A DNA stretch of 58,573 nt from Skeletonema tropicum (lineage: Eukaryota > Bacillariophyta > Thalassiosirophyceae > Thalassiosirales > Thalassiosiraceae). The notes beneath the pieces were generated by a model. It saw only the letters and a list, made by a program, of their open reading frames with translations. It did no database searches and had not been told where the DNA came from. Below, one piece after another: positions 46,779 through 58,573 of the stretch. Both the position numbers and the translations under genes were made by a program. The stretch's first letter is position 1. Each line of letters opens with the position of its first letter. Where the stretch lies: positions 1 to 58,573 of the forward strand of contig JAWZXG010000054.1 of NCBI GenBank assembly GCA_037178625.1, given 5' to 3'.

Positions 46779-46970
46779 TAGGGGGGAGCAAGCCCTGTGT
46801 TTTTTGGGGAGTCACGAGTGGTGCGCGCCAAGAATTTTCTCAAAATTTTTTGACCATGGCCAAAATTGGCCATCGCCTGATCGGAGTAAGAAATAGGACC
46901 CTTTGGCAGCTTATTCTCTGTTATTATTTGTTTTCATACTTTGAAACTGTTGGGGCGTTTAGACGGGGGT

Positions 46971-47651
46971 ATGGTCTATGCGCCCCAAGAGTTTGGTGGG
47001 CTCAAGTGCTCACCCTGTGGAGCTTTTGTTGCCAAACCAGCCAATTTTGTCGACAAAACTCCGATCTACAAAAGACTCAACGCATCGGAGAGCTCTCCGA
47101 TGCAGCAAAGAGCTGACGATGCAGCAAAAGCAATGATGGAAGAGAGTAATGATGATACCACGATGGCGGCCGGTGCCGAGGCAGTGCCAAAGCAAAAGAG
47201 GAGAAGGACGAAGAGCGGTATTAGCCGCAAGCCAAAGGGTGGCAAGCAGAAGAAATCCAACGCACCGCATGCCCCGAACGTCCCTCGGAACCCATCACAG
47301 CCAACACAGGCGCCGACGTCAGATAATAATACGGCAGATCCAAGAATATTCAATCTGAAGAGGGCAACGCAAAGGCGAGATAAGCAAATAGAAGTATTGT
47401 CTGCTGATAACCAACAACTGAAAAGGAAAGTCGAGACTACCGCAAGAGAAATTCAATCGGTTGAACGTGAGACTGCAATGAAAGTGAACGCCATTGAGAA
47501 GGGGGCAGAGAAAGTGCACGAGAGGGCTGAAAAGAAGATGAAGCGTGCAGCAGAGGTGACGACTACAGCTAATGTCAAAATGGCCGCCGCAGCAAAAGCA
47601 GGAAGATCAATGGCTCGTCATCAAGACACACTGCCATCACCATCTTCGTAA
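46971..47651 (+). CDS. Transposon ORF A: basic, coiled-coil protein, ~226 aa
   Basis: Starts at ATG 46971; the frame is open further upstream, but the first ATG inside the element-specific part that precedes the conserved-looking APQEFGGLKCSPCG segment was taken. The N-terminus has a C-x2-C pair in KCSPCG. Then come basic clusters (KQKRRRTKSG, KPKGGKQKKS), a Pro/Thr-rich linker, and a ~75-residue heptad-like coiled coil (from about ATQRRDKQIEVLSADNQQLK onward). It ends at TAA 47651, 17 nt before the ATG of ORF B and in another frame. The two may be separate proteins or one protein broken by a frameshift. A DNA-binding or multimerising subunit is plausible but inferred. Confidence 0.62.
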   Translation: MVYAPQEFGGLKCSPCGAFVAKPANFVDKTPIYKRLNASESSPMQQRADDAAKAMMEESNDDTTMAAGAEAVPKQKRRRTKSGISRKPKGGKQKKSNAPHAPNVPRNPSQPTQAPTSDNNTADPRIFNLKRATQRRDKQIEVLSADNQQLKRKVETTAREIQSVERETAMKVNAIEKGAEKVHERAEKKMKRAAEVTTTANVKMAAAAKAGRSMARHQDTLPSPSS

Positions 47652-47667
47652 CATTTGGTGGAAGTGG

Positions 47668-49756
47668 ATGGAGGACAGTCTCTCGAAGTACCTCCGCGAC
47701 GCTTTGGAAGGATCACTAGAAGAAATTGATCCAAGGATGAGAATTAGCACCAAGATTTCTGATATTATTCGAGCAGTTGATAAAGCATTTAGTCTCCCAG
47801 CAAACTACCCAAAAGGAAATGGTAAAGAATTCCTGCATTGGCTGGAGAAGTACCATCCAGGAGCATTACTTGTTCCGACGCTACGGAGTGCGGGGTCTCG
47901 TCATGATCTGAATGTGGAAGGAGCAGGGGCGATCTACTACAACCGCAATCTATACATCCAGTTCCTTGACGAACAGCTTGCGACTCCAAATGCAAGTAAC
48001 ATTCTTCAAGAGAATCTCTTCATCATTCTCTCAAGTGAAGAAATGATAGCATTATGTCGCCTGTGCTCCATTTTCCACTTTGCATTCAGCTTACCGCTCC
48101 GATGGCTTGCAGGCAACACGCAAGACTTAGCAAAGTATGGCTGGTCTGTCTTTTCTATGTCAAGGGCACTGAATACATTCGAGAAGGCAATGGAGTCAGT
48201 GATTGGAGACGCAGACTTTATTTTAGACGAAGATTGGATTATGAATGTCTTTAAAGATATCGCTGATGTGAGTAGTCTAGTCTTGTATCATGTGATTGCT
48301 TTGTCATATATTCGACTCACAATTCGTCTCACATCTATTTGTCATCTATCATCTACCGCAGGACATCCCTGAATTTAAAGAGCATTTACAATACGCTTTT
48401 GATTTGAAGAAGTCCTCTACTGTTGACCGTAAAACTAAAGTTATGAGTGGTGCACAACTTCGTTCGGAACTATTCAAACCTGAGAGAGAAGAGAACCAAA
48501 ATACTGATGAACTCGTGAAGAAGATGGCTAAAGTGGCAGCTGAGTGTATATTAAAGGAAATGCATGATCGTAAGAAGCACACTTGGGAGCACCTTGATAG
48601 CCAGGATGGGCCATTGAGCATGAAACATGTCACGGACGAAATGCATCAAGCTGGCTTAGGCAAATTTGCAGTTAATGATGTGGCAGAGCGGCCATTTGGG
48701 GCACTCACCCAACAGATGGAGGCCTTCGTGACACTTGTAGGTATGAATGCTTCTGCGGTTGGCCAGGCGCGCATCAATGGTGATTTCTATCGAGTCGAGA
48801 CAGAGCTTCAAAAGAAGAAGAAAGAAGATGCAGATGAAACTCAACCTCAAAACGGTACTGTGATTGACCTTCCTCCTCAATTACTCACGACAGTGATTGA
48901 ATTTGCACTATCTAAAACAAAGCAGGTGCGAAAGAAGGAGCAAGTAGCTCTCCGCAATCAGCAAGAAAAGAGGGCGCAAAGATTAGAGCTGATGAAAAAG
49001 GCAGGATACGAGAAGGCCACCCAGCTTCTCATTGATTGTCTGTACTACCATGATATGTACTATTCTGAAAGGCGGCTGAGAAGTGCGGCAGCTGTAGATG
49101 AGATGCTTGGCCAACTAAAAAGTAAGACGGCAAAGTTAGATGAGATCAAAGAACAGATCCGTATCAGAGTACTTGGACTTGGCTGGGAAGACTTACATCA
49201 TCCATGGAGTAAAGATGGTAAGGAGTATTCGGTAGATATCCTTGCCGACTGGTTAAAGAACAAAATTATACCGGAAGAGGACAAAAGGCCAATTCCAGAA
49301 AAGCCTCCTGTCAAAAGACTTGAGCGGAAGGCTTTGCCAGTGCTTGGAACATTGTCTGCCGATGTTGCTAAACTTAACGTCATGTCAGAAGAAAAAGAGC
49401 AAGAAATTAGGGACAAGGCAACCGAAATGCGTGACGAGCGGGAGTTGGACGGAGTTGGAGACAGATACGGTGAAATGCAACCTAGACTCCACCCTGCATT
49501 GGATGAAAGCTTGATTGATCGTCGCATTGAAATCTGTTTGACGCGTGGTGAGCAGCTAATGTGGCATAGTGGGAAGGTGGTTGGGATAAAGAGAAGAAAG
49601 AAAACTTTCGAAATGCTATACGATGAAGATGTTGTAGATGATGACGAACCTCGTTTGCAAGAAGTTAAGCTGCTGCCAAGCTTTTGGATCAAGGCTAAGC
49701 AAGGCGGATGGAGATTAGCTAAAGAGGAGGTGGAGATGGAGCGTGCGCAACCTTGA
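47668..49756 (+). CDS. Transposon ORF B: candidate transposase, ~664 aa, one intron
   Basis: Exons 47668-48267 and 48362-49756 are joined across a 94-bp phase-0 intron (GTGAGT...CGCAG), giving 664 codons plus stop. The N-part reads MEDSLSKYLRDALEGS and contains a hydrophobic/aromatic block (IFHFAFSLPLRWLAGN). In exon 2 the phrase NDVAERPFGALTQQ looks like the conserved block around the final acidic residue of many eukaryotic transposases, but I could not locate the preceding aspartates. The C-terminal ~60 residues (LMWHSGKVVGI, then MLYDEDVVDDDEP, then GGWRL) resemble a Tudor/chromo-like small barrel. The open frame continues upstream of 47668 for ~30 codons, so the start may be earlier if ORF A and B are one gene. 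It is probably the element's transposase. Confidence 0.65.
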
Positions 49757-49923
49757 GTACCAATGTTAAAGTAGGGGGGGAGTAATGTATTCGTAGTAGA
49801 AAGAAGTGTGTAACTCAAGTTCTACTAAGTGATAATTAATCCAGTAGTTCGATACACGTAGCTTGCAGAGCCTAAATGAGATTAAAAGAGGAGGTGGAGA
49901 TGGAGTGCGCAACCTTGAGTACC
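49724..49923 (+). repeat. Duplicated ORF-end sequence in transposon 3' region
   Basis: gaggaggtggagatggag, then (cg)tgcgcaaccttgagtacca, spanning the stop codon of ORF B at 49724-49764, recurs at 49888-49923 two bases shorter, about 164 bp downstream in the non-coding tail. Nothing else is recognised between 49757 and the right terminus. Confidence 0.85.
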
Positions 49924-50160
49924 AATTCCTACATAGAATAAATTGCGGGAGCGAAATTTGGCGCCATCCATCACTTTCAATTCATGACTCAATGGCCAAA
50001 AATGTGCTCCTATGTAGTGCCAAAATGGGTATGAAGAAATGGAACAAATAGCACGAAACTTTGGATATATCTACATTGGATATATATGAATTCATGTATG
50101 CAATAGTATTTGGTATAAAACCTATTTGAAAATTCATCATTCTGGGCTTGCTCCCCCCTA

Positions 50161-53100
50161 CTGACGAATAACAATCATCATTATATATCACGCAATGCTA
50201 CAAAAATCATCAAGGGTGAAATTCATAACGTTTGTCTCACCATGCGATCTGATCCTCGCTATTATATAAGTAGAAGTACTTCGAACAACTCCTCTTCCGA
50301 TGGAGGTGATACAGCAGCAATGATGAGAAGAAGTCGATAGATTCGAATATGAAGATTGTCACCCTCCATTCCCTGGCAATCGACCTACTCATATACCTAC
50401 ACGCAGGCCCATCGAGTTCGCCATTTTAGCATTGCATTGTGCATTGTTCATTCACTGCGCTGATCTCTAGATAAACCCTTCTTGTCAACACGCACAAATT
50501 ATTGCAATGCATCCGCCGACAACATGTTCGTCCTACTCATCTCAGGCTCAGGCTCTTCTCGATCACACGGTTGCGACAACTGCAACAACCAAAAGCCCGC
50601 ACCCGCAGCGAAATGATAAAAGTGATATGGATATGGCCGGCAGTTCTCCAAATAATGTCTCGCGCTCCTCTCCACAACTACACAGCGTTGATGTGAAACC
50701 AAATAATTATAATTATCAAACGAGTCAACAGCAGCAGCAACAACAACAACAACATCTGACGAATAACAATCATCATTATATATCACGCAATGCTACAAAA
50801 ATCATCAAGGGTGAAATTCATAACGTTTGTCTCACCATGCGATCTGATCCTCGCTATTATATAAGTAGAAGTACTTCGAACAACTCCTCTTCCGATGGAG
50901 GTGATACAGCAGCAATGATGAGAAGAAGTCGATAGATTCGAATATGAAGATTGTCACCCTCCATTCCCTGGCAATCGACCTACTCATATACCTACACGCA
51001 GGCCCATCGAGTTCGCCATTTTAGCATTGCATTGTGCATTGTTCATTCACTGCGCTGATCTCTAGATAAACCCTTCTTGTCAACACGCACAAATTATTGC
51101 AATGCATCCGCCGACAACATGTTCGTCCTACTCATCTCAGGCTCAGGCTCTTCTCGATCACACGGTTGCGACAACTGCAACAATCAAAAGCCCGCAGCGA
51201 AATGATAAAAGTGATATGGATATGGCCGGCAGTTCTCCAAATGATGTCTCGCGCTCCTCTCCACAACTACACAGCGTTGATGTGAAACCAAATAATTATA
51301 ATTATCAAACGAGTCAACAGCAGCAGCAACAACAACAACAACATCTGACGAATAACAATCATCATTATATATCACGCAATGCTACAAAAATCATCAAGGG
51401 TGAAATTCATAACGTTTGTCTCACCATGCGATCTGATCCTCGCTATTATATATAAGTAGAAGTACTTCGAACAACTCCTCTTCCGATGGAGGTGATACAG
51501 CAGCAATGATGAGAAGAAGTCGATAGATTCGAATATGAAGATTGTCACCCTCCATTCCCTGGCAATCGACCTACTCATATACCTACACGCAGGCCCATCG
51601 AGTTCGCCATTTTAGCATTGCATTGTGCATTGTTCATTCACTGCGCTGATCTCTAGATAAACCCTTCTTGTCAACACGCACAAATTATTGCAATGCATCC
51701 GCCGACAACATGTTCGTCCTACTCATCTCAGGCTCCGGCTCTTCTCGATCACACGGTTGCGACAACTGCAACAACCAAAAGCCCGCACCCGCAGCGAAAT
51801 GATAAAAGTGATATGGATATGGCCGGCAGTTCTCCAAATGATGTCTCGCGCTCCTCTCCACAACTACACAGCGTTGATGTGAAACCAAATAATTATCAAA
51901 CGAGTCAACAGCAGCAGCAACAACAACAACAACAACATCTGACGAATAACAATCATCATTATATATCACGCAATGCTACAAAAATCATCAAGGGTGAAAT
52001 TCATAACGTTTGTCTCACCATGCGATCTGATCCTCGCTATTATATAAGTAGAAGTACTTCGAACAACTCCTCTTCCGATGGAGGTGATACAGCAGCAATG
52101 ATGAGAAGAAGTCGATAGATTCGAATATGAAGATTGTCACCCTCCATTCCCTGGCAATCGACCTACTCATATACCTACACGCAGGCCCATCGAGTTCGCC
52201 ATTTTAGCATTGCATTGTGCATTGTTCATTCACTGCGCTGATCTCTAGATAAACCCTTCTTGTCAACACGCACAAATTATTGCAATGCATCCGCCGACAA
52301 CATGTTCGTCCTACTCATCTCAGGCTCAGGCTCTTCTCGATCACACGGTTGCGACAACTGCAACAACCAAAAGCCCGCACCCGCAGCGAAATGATAAAAG
52401 TGATATGGATATGGCCGGCAGTTCTCCAAATAATGTCTCGCGCTCCTCTCCACAACTACACAGCGTTGATGTGAAACCAAATAATTATAATTATCAAACG
52501 AGTCAACAGCAGCAGCAACAACAACAACAACAACATCTGACGAATAACAATCATCATTATATATCACGCAATGCTACAAAAATCATCAAGGGTGAAATTC
52601 ATAACGTTTGTCTCACCATGCGATCTGATCCTCGCTATTATATAAGTAGAAGTACTTCGAACAACTCCTCTTCCGATGGAGGTGATACAGCAGCAATGAT
52701 GAGAAGAAGTCGATAGATTCGAATATGAAGATTGTCACCCTCCATTCCCTGGCAATCGACCTACTCATATACCTACACGCAGGCCCATCGAGTTCGCCAT
52801 TTTAGCATTGCATTGTGCATTGTTCATTCACTGCGCTGATCTCTAGATAAACCCTTCTTGTCAACACGCACAAATTATTGCAATGCATCCGCCGACAACA
52901 TGTTCGTCCTACTCATCTCAGGCTCAGGCTCTTCTCGATCACACGGTTGCGACAACTGCAACAACCAAAAGCCCGCACCCGCAGCGAAATGATAAAAGTG
53001 ATATGGATATGGCCGGCAGTTCTCCAAATAATGTCTCGCGCTCCTCTCCACAACTACACAGCGTTGATGTGAAACCAAATAATTATAATTATCAAACGAG

Positions 53101-56100
53101 TCAACAGCAGCAGCAACAACAACAACAACAACATCTGACGAATAACAATCATCATTATATATCACGCAATGCTACAAAAATCATCAAGGGTGAAATTCAT
53201 AACGTTTGTCTCACCATGCGATCTGATCCTCGCTATTATATAAGTAGAAGTACTTCGAACAACTCCTCTTCCGATGGAGGTGATACAGCAGCAATGATGA
53301 GAAGAAGTCGATAGATTCGAATATGAAGATTGTCACCCTCCATTCCCTGGCAATCGACCTACTCATATACCTACACGCAGGCCCATCGAGTTCGCCATTT
53401 TAGCATTGCATTGTGCATTGTTCATTCACTGCGCTGATCTCTAGATAAACCCTTCTTGTCAACACGCACAAATTATTGCAATGCATCCGCCGACAACATG
53501 TTCGTCCTACTCATCTCAGGCTCAGGCTCTTCTCGATCACACGGTTGCGACAACTGCAACAACCAAAAGCCCGCACCCGCAGCGAAATGATAAAAGTGAT
53601 ATGGATATGGCCGGCAGTTCTCCAAATAATGTCTCGCGCTCCTCTCCACAACTACACAGCGTTGATGTGAAACCAAATAATTATAATTATCAAACGAGTC
53701 AACAGCAGCAGCAACAACAACAACAACATCTGACGAATAACAATCATCATTATATATCACGCAATGCTACAAAAATCATCAAGGGTGAAATTCATAACGT
53801 TTGTCTCACCATGCGATCTGATCCTCGCTATTATATAAGTAGAAGTACTTCGAACAACTCCTCTTCCGATGGAGGTGATACAGCAGCAATGATGAGAAGA
53901 AGTCGATAGATTCGAATATGAAGATTGTCACCCTCCATTCCCTGGCAATCGACCTACTCATATACCTACACGCAGGCCCATCGAGTTCGCCATTTTAGCA
54001 TTGCATTGTGCATTGTTCATTCACTGCGCTGATCTCTAGATAAACCCTTCTTGTCAACACGCACAAATTATTGCAATGCATCCGCCGACAACATGTTCGT
54101 CCTACTCATCTCAGGCTCAGGCTCTTCTCGATCACACGGTTGCGACAACTGCAACAACCAAAAGCCCGCACCCGCAGCGAAATGATAAAAGTGATATGGA
54201 TATGGCCGGCAGTTCTCCAAATGATGTCTCGCGCTCCTCTCCACAACTACACAGCGTTGATGTGAAACCAAATAATTATCAAACGAGTCAACAGCAGCAG
54301 CAACAACAACAACAACAACATCTGACGAATAACAATCATCATTATATATCACGCAATGCTACAAAAATCATCAAGGGTGAAATTCATAACGTTTGTCTCA
54401 CCATGCGATCTGATCCTCGCTATTATATAAGTAGAAGTACTTCGAACAACTCCTCTTCCGATGGAGGTGATACAGCAGCAATGATGAGAAGAAGTCGATA
54501 GATTCGAATATGAAGATTGTCACCCTCCATTCCCTGGCAATCGACCTACTCATATACCTACACGCAGGCCCATCGAGTTCGCCATTTTAGCATTGCATTG
54601 TGCATTGTTCATTCACTGCGCTGATCTCTAGATAAACCCTTCTTGTCAACACGCACAAATTATTGCAATGCATCCGCCGACAACATGTTCGTCCTACTCA
54701 TCTCAGGCTCAGGCTCTTCTCGATCACACGGTTGCGACAACTGCAACAACCAAAAGCCCGCACCCGCAGCGAAATGATAAAAGTGATATGGATATGGCCG
54801 GCAGTTCTCCAAATAATGTCTCGCGCTCCTCTCCACAACTACACAGCGTTGATGTGAAACCAAATAATTATAATTATCAAACGAGTCAACAGCAGCAGCA
54901 ACAACAACAACAACATCTGACGAATAACAATCATCATTATATATCACGCAATGCTACAAAAATCATCAAGGGTGAAATTCATAACGTTTGTCTCACCATG
55001 CGAATCTGATCCTCGCTATTATATAAGTAGAAGTACTTCGAACAACTCCTCTTCCGATGGAGGTGATACAGCAGCAATGATGAGAAGAAGTCGATAGATT
55101 CGAATATGAAGATTGTCACCCTCCATTCCCTGGCAATCGACCTACTCATATACCTACACGCAGGCCCATCGAGTTCGCCATTTTAGCATTGCATTGTGCA
55201 TTGTTCATTCACTGCGCTGATCTCTAGATAAACCCTTCTTGTCAACACGCACAAATTATTGCAATGCATCCGCCGACAACATGTTCGTCCTACTCATCTC
55301 AGGCTCAGGCTCTTCTCGATCACACGGTTGCGACAACTGCAACAACCAAAAGCCCGCACCCGCAGCGAAATGATAAAAGTGATATGGATATGGCCGGCAG
55401 TTCTCCAAATAATGTCTCGCGCTCCTCTCCACAACTACACAGCGTTGATGTGAAACCAAATAATTATAATTATCAAACGAGTCAACAGCAGCAGCAACAA
55501 CAACAACAACATCTGACGAATAACAATCATCATTATATATCACGCAATGCTACAAAAATCATCAAGGGTGAAATTCATAACGTTTGTCTCACCATGCGAT
55601 CTGATCCTCGCTATTATATAAGTAGAAGTACTTCGAACAACTCCTCTTCCGATGGAGGTGATACAGCAGCAATGATGAGAAGAAGTCGATAGATTCGAAT
55701 ATGAAGATTGTCACCCTCCATTCCCTGGCAATCGACCTACTCATATACCTACACGCAGGCCCATCGAGTTCGCCATTTTAGCATTGCATTGTGCATTGTT
55801 CATTCACTGCGCTGATCTCTAGATAAACCCTTCTTGTCAACACGCACAAATTATTGCAATGCATCCGCCGACAACATGTTCGTCCTACTCATCTCAGGCT
55901 CAGGCTCTTCTCGATCACACGGTTGCGACAACTGCAACAACCAAAAGCCCGCACCCGCAGCGAAATGATAAAAGTGATATGGATATGGCCGGCAGTTCTC
56001 CAAATAATGTCTCGCGCTCCTCTCCACAACTACACAGCGTTGATGTGAAACCAAATAATTATAATTATCAAACGAGTCAACAGCAGCAGCAACAACAACA

Positions 56101-58573
56101 ACAACATCTGACGAATAACAATCATCATTATATATCACGCAATGCTACAAAAATCATCAAGGGTGAAATTCATAACGTTTGTCTCACCATGCGATCTGAT
56201 CCTCGCTATTATATAAGTAGAAGTACTTCGAACAACTCCTCTTCCGATGGAGGTGATACAGCAGCAATGATGAGAAGAAGTCGATAGATTCGAATATGAA
56301 GATTGTCACCCTCCATTCCCTGGCAATCGACCTACTCATATACCTACACGCAGGCCCATCGAGTTCGCCATTTTAGCATTGCATTGTGCATTGTTCATTC
56401 ACTGCGCTGATCTCTAGATAAACCCTTCTTGTCAACACGCACAAATTATTGCAATGCATCCGCCGACAACATGTTCGTCCTACTCATCTCAGGCTCAGGC
56501 TCTTCTCGATCACACGGTTGCGACAACTGCAACAACCAAAAGCCCGCACCCGCAGCGAAATGATAAAAGTGATATGGATATGGCCGGCAGTTCTCCAAAT
56601 GATGTCTCGCGCTCCTCTCCACAACTACACAGCGTTGATGTGAAACCAAATAATTATAATTATCAAACGAGTCAACAGCAGCAGCAACAACAACAACAAC
56701 ATCTGACGAATAACAATCATCATTATATATCACGCAATGCTACAAAAATCATCAAGGGTGAAATTCATAACGTTTGTCTCACCATGCGATCTGATCCTCG
56801 CTATTATATAAGTAGAAGTACTTCGAACAACTCCTCTTCCGATGGAGGTGATACAGCAGCAATGATGAGAAGAAGTCGATAGATTCGAATATGAAGATTG
56901 TCACCCTCCATTCCCTGGCAATCGACCTACTCATATACCTACACGCAGGCCCATCGAGTTCGCCATTTTAGCATTGCATTGTGCATTGTTCATTCACTGC
57001 GCTGATCTCTAGATAAACCCTTCTTGTCAACACGCACAAATTATTGCAATGCATCCGCCGACAACATGTTCGTCCTACTCATCTCAGGCTCAGGCTCTTC
57101 TCGATCACACGGTTGCGACAACTGCAACAACCAAAAAGCCCGCACCCGCAGCGAAATGATAAAAGTGATATGGATATGGCCGGCAGTTCTCCAAATAATG
57201 TCTCGCGCTCCTCTCCACAACTACACAGCGTTGATGTGAAACCAAATAATTATAATTATCAAACGAGTCAACAGCAGCAGCAACAACAACAACAACATCT
57301 GACGAATAACAATCATCATTATATATCACGCAATGCTACAAAAATCATCAAGGGTGAAATTCATAACGTTTGTCTCACCATGCGATCTGATCCTCGCTAT
57401 TATATAAGTAGAAGTACTTCGAACAACTCCTCTTCCGATGGAGGTGATACAGCAGCAATGATGAGAAGAAGTCGATAGATTCGAATATGAAGATTGTCAC
57501 CCTCCATTCCCTGGCAATCGACCTACTCATATACCTACACGCAGGCCCATCGAGTTCGCCATTTTAGCATTGCATTGTGCATTGTTCATTCACTGCGCTG
57601 ATCTCTAGATAAACCCTTCTTGTCAACACGCACAAATTATTGCAATGCATCCGCCGACAACATGTTCGTCCTACTCATCTCAGGCTCAGGCTCTTCTCGA
57701 TCACACGGTTGCGACAACTGCAACAACCAAAAGCCCGCACCCGCAGCGAAATGATAAAAGTGATATGGATATGGCCGGCAGTTCTCCAAATAATGTCTCG
57801 CGCTCCTCTCCACAACTACACAGCGTTGATGTGAAACCAAATAATTATAATTATCAAACGAGTCAACAGCAGCAGCAACAACAACAACAACATCTGACGA
57901 ATAACAATCATCATTATATATCACGCAATGCTACAAAAATCATCAAGGGTGAAATTCATAACGTTTGTCTCACCATGCGATCTGATCCTCGCTATTATAT
58001 AAGTAGAAGTACTTCGAACAACTCCTCTTCCGATGGAGGTGATACAGCAGCAATGATGAGAAGAAGTCGATAGATTCGAATATGAAGATTGTCACCCTCC
58101 ATTCCCTGGCAATCGACCTACTCATATACCTACACGCAGGCCCATCGAGTTCGCCATTTTAGCATTGCATTGTGCATTGTTCATTCACTGCGCTGATCTC
58201 TAGATAAACCCTTCTTGTCAACACGCACAAATTATTGCAATGCATCCGCCGACAACATGTTCGTCCTACTCATCTCAGGCTCAGGCTCTTCTCGATCACA
58301 CGGTTGCGACAACTGCAACAACCAAAAGCCCGCACCCGCAGCGAAATGATAAAAGTGATATGGATATGGCCGGCAGTTCTCCAAATAATGTCTCGCGCTC
58401 CTCTCCACAACTACACAGCGTTGATGTGAAACCAAATAATTATAATTATCAAACGAGTCAACAGCAGCAGCAACAACAACAACAACATCTGACGAATAAC
58501 AATCATCATTATATATCACGCAATGCTACAAAAATCATCAAGGGTGAAATTCATAACGTTTGTCTCACCATGC
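50161..58573. repeat. 595-bp satellite, block B part 2 (about 14 units, continues past window)
   Basis: Unit ATGs at 50507, 51102, 51693, 52285, 52883, 53481, 54076, 54668, 55264, 55859, 56454, 57049, 57645 and 58240. Copies at 51102 (two extra bases in the tattatata run), 54668 (extra A after catgcg) and 57049 (extra A in ccaaaaagcc) have broken frames; the rest are open. The array is still running at the last base of the window. Confidence 0.97.

Larger units (their letters stand above)
46779..50160 (+). mobile_element. DNA transposon, 3.38 kb, 7-bp target duplication
   Basis: Perfect 17-bp terminal inverted repeats TAGGGGGGAGCAAGCCC at 46779 and, inverted, ending at 50160. CTGACGA is duplicated at 46772-46778 and 50161-50167, and the uninterrupted site is present in every other satellite copy. 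The interior holds plus-strand coding sequence in two frames with one intron. A 7-bp duplication does not match TTAA, TA or the usual 8-bp hAT pattern, so the superfamily is not assigned. Intact ends suggest a recent insertion. Confidence 0.95.

Noticed and set aside
46523..47116. 197-codon frame joining the satellite ORF to the second transposon
   Set aside because: It is an accidental fusion created by the insertion; the transposon boundary lies inside it.
55784..55800. cgagttcgccatt in each 595-bp unit as a tRNA-type B box
   Set aside because: It does not match GGTTCGANNCC well and no A box lies at a proper distance.
21520..58519. Antisense and second-frame ORFs (62-96 codons) in every 595-bp unit
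   Set aside because: They overlap the longer frame, vary in length with the 6-bp variants and have no independent support.

Overview
The window looks like nuclear DNA of a eukaryote. Genes carry short GT-AG introns (88-205 bp), intergenic space is large, proteins are lysine/acidic/glutamine-rich with basic clusters, and no bacterial operons, Shine-Dalgarno sites or rRNA/tRNA genes were seen. The repertoire (unclassified cut-and-paste transposons, IQ-motif protein, MBD-like protein, AT-moderate composition) would fit a unicellular stramenopile alga such as a diatom. That assignment is inference; nothing here fixes the species.

Layout. 1-12299 is one uninterrupted satellite of ~30-32 bp monomers organised in a ~610-bp higher-order repeat. 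12300-20970 is a single-copy island with two divergently transcribed multi-exon genes: a minus-strand gene (16076-12890, 4 exons, ~931 aa, MBD/TAM-like motif) and a plus-strand gene (16711-20546, 3 exons, ~1180 aa, VEGNHR motif). 20971-24936 is block A of a second, unrelated satellite with a ~595-bp unit. 24937-38645 is mostly non-coding: dispersed repeats, an IQ-motif gene (28461-29879), a broken glutamine-amidotransferase gene (34049-32663), a foldback element (36648-37253), hairpins and microsatellites. 38646 to the window end is block B of the 595-bp satellite, interrupted by two DNA transposons with clear ends: 38679-42246 (YqaJ-type nuclease gene, ATAT target duplication) and 46779-50160 (unclassified two-frame gene, 7-bp target duplication).

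How it fits together. The 595-bp arrays are the landing site for both transposons; each insertion can be read directly because the empty site is present in the neighbouring repeat copies. Each 595-bp unit carries a 140-143-codon polyQ reading frame that is open in 20 copies, but most visible differences between copies change the amino acid, so I treat it as an unproven gene. The strongest candidates for something undescribed are the divergent MBD-like/GNHR gene pair lying between two satellites and the transposon whose gene combines a SAP domain, a YqaJ-like PD-(D/E)XK core, a piggyBac-like tail and cysteine clusters, with a +1 frame change inside the SAP domain.
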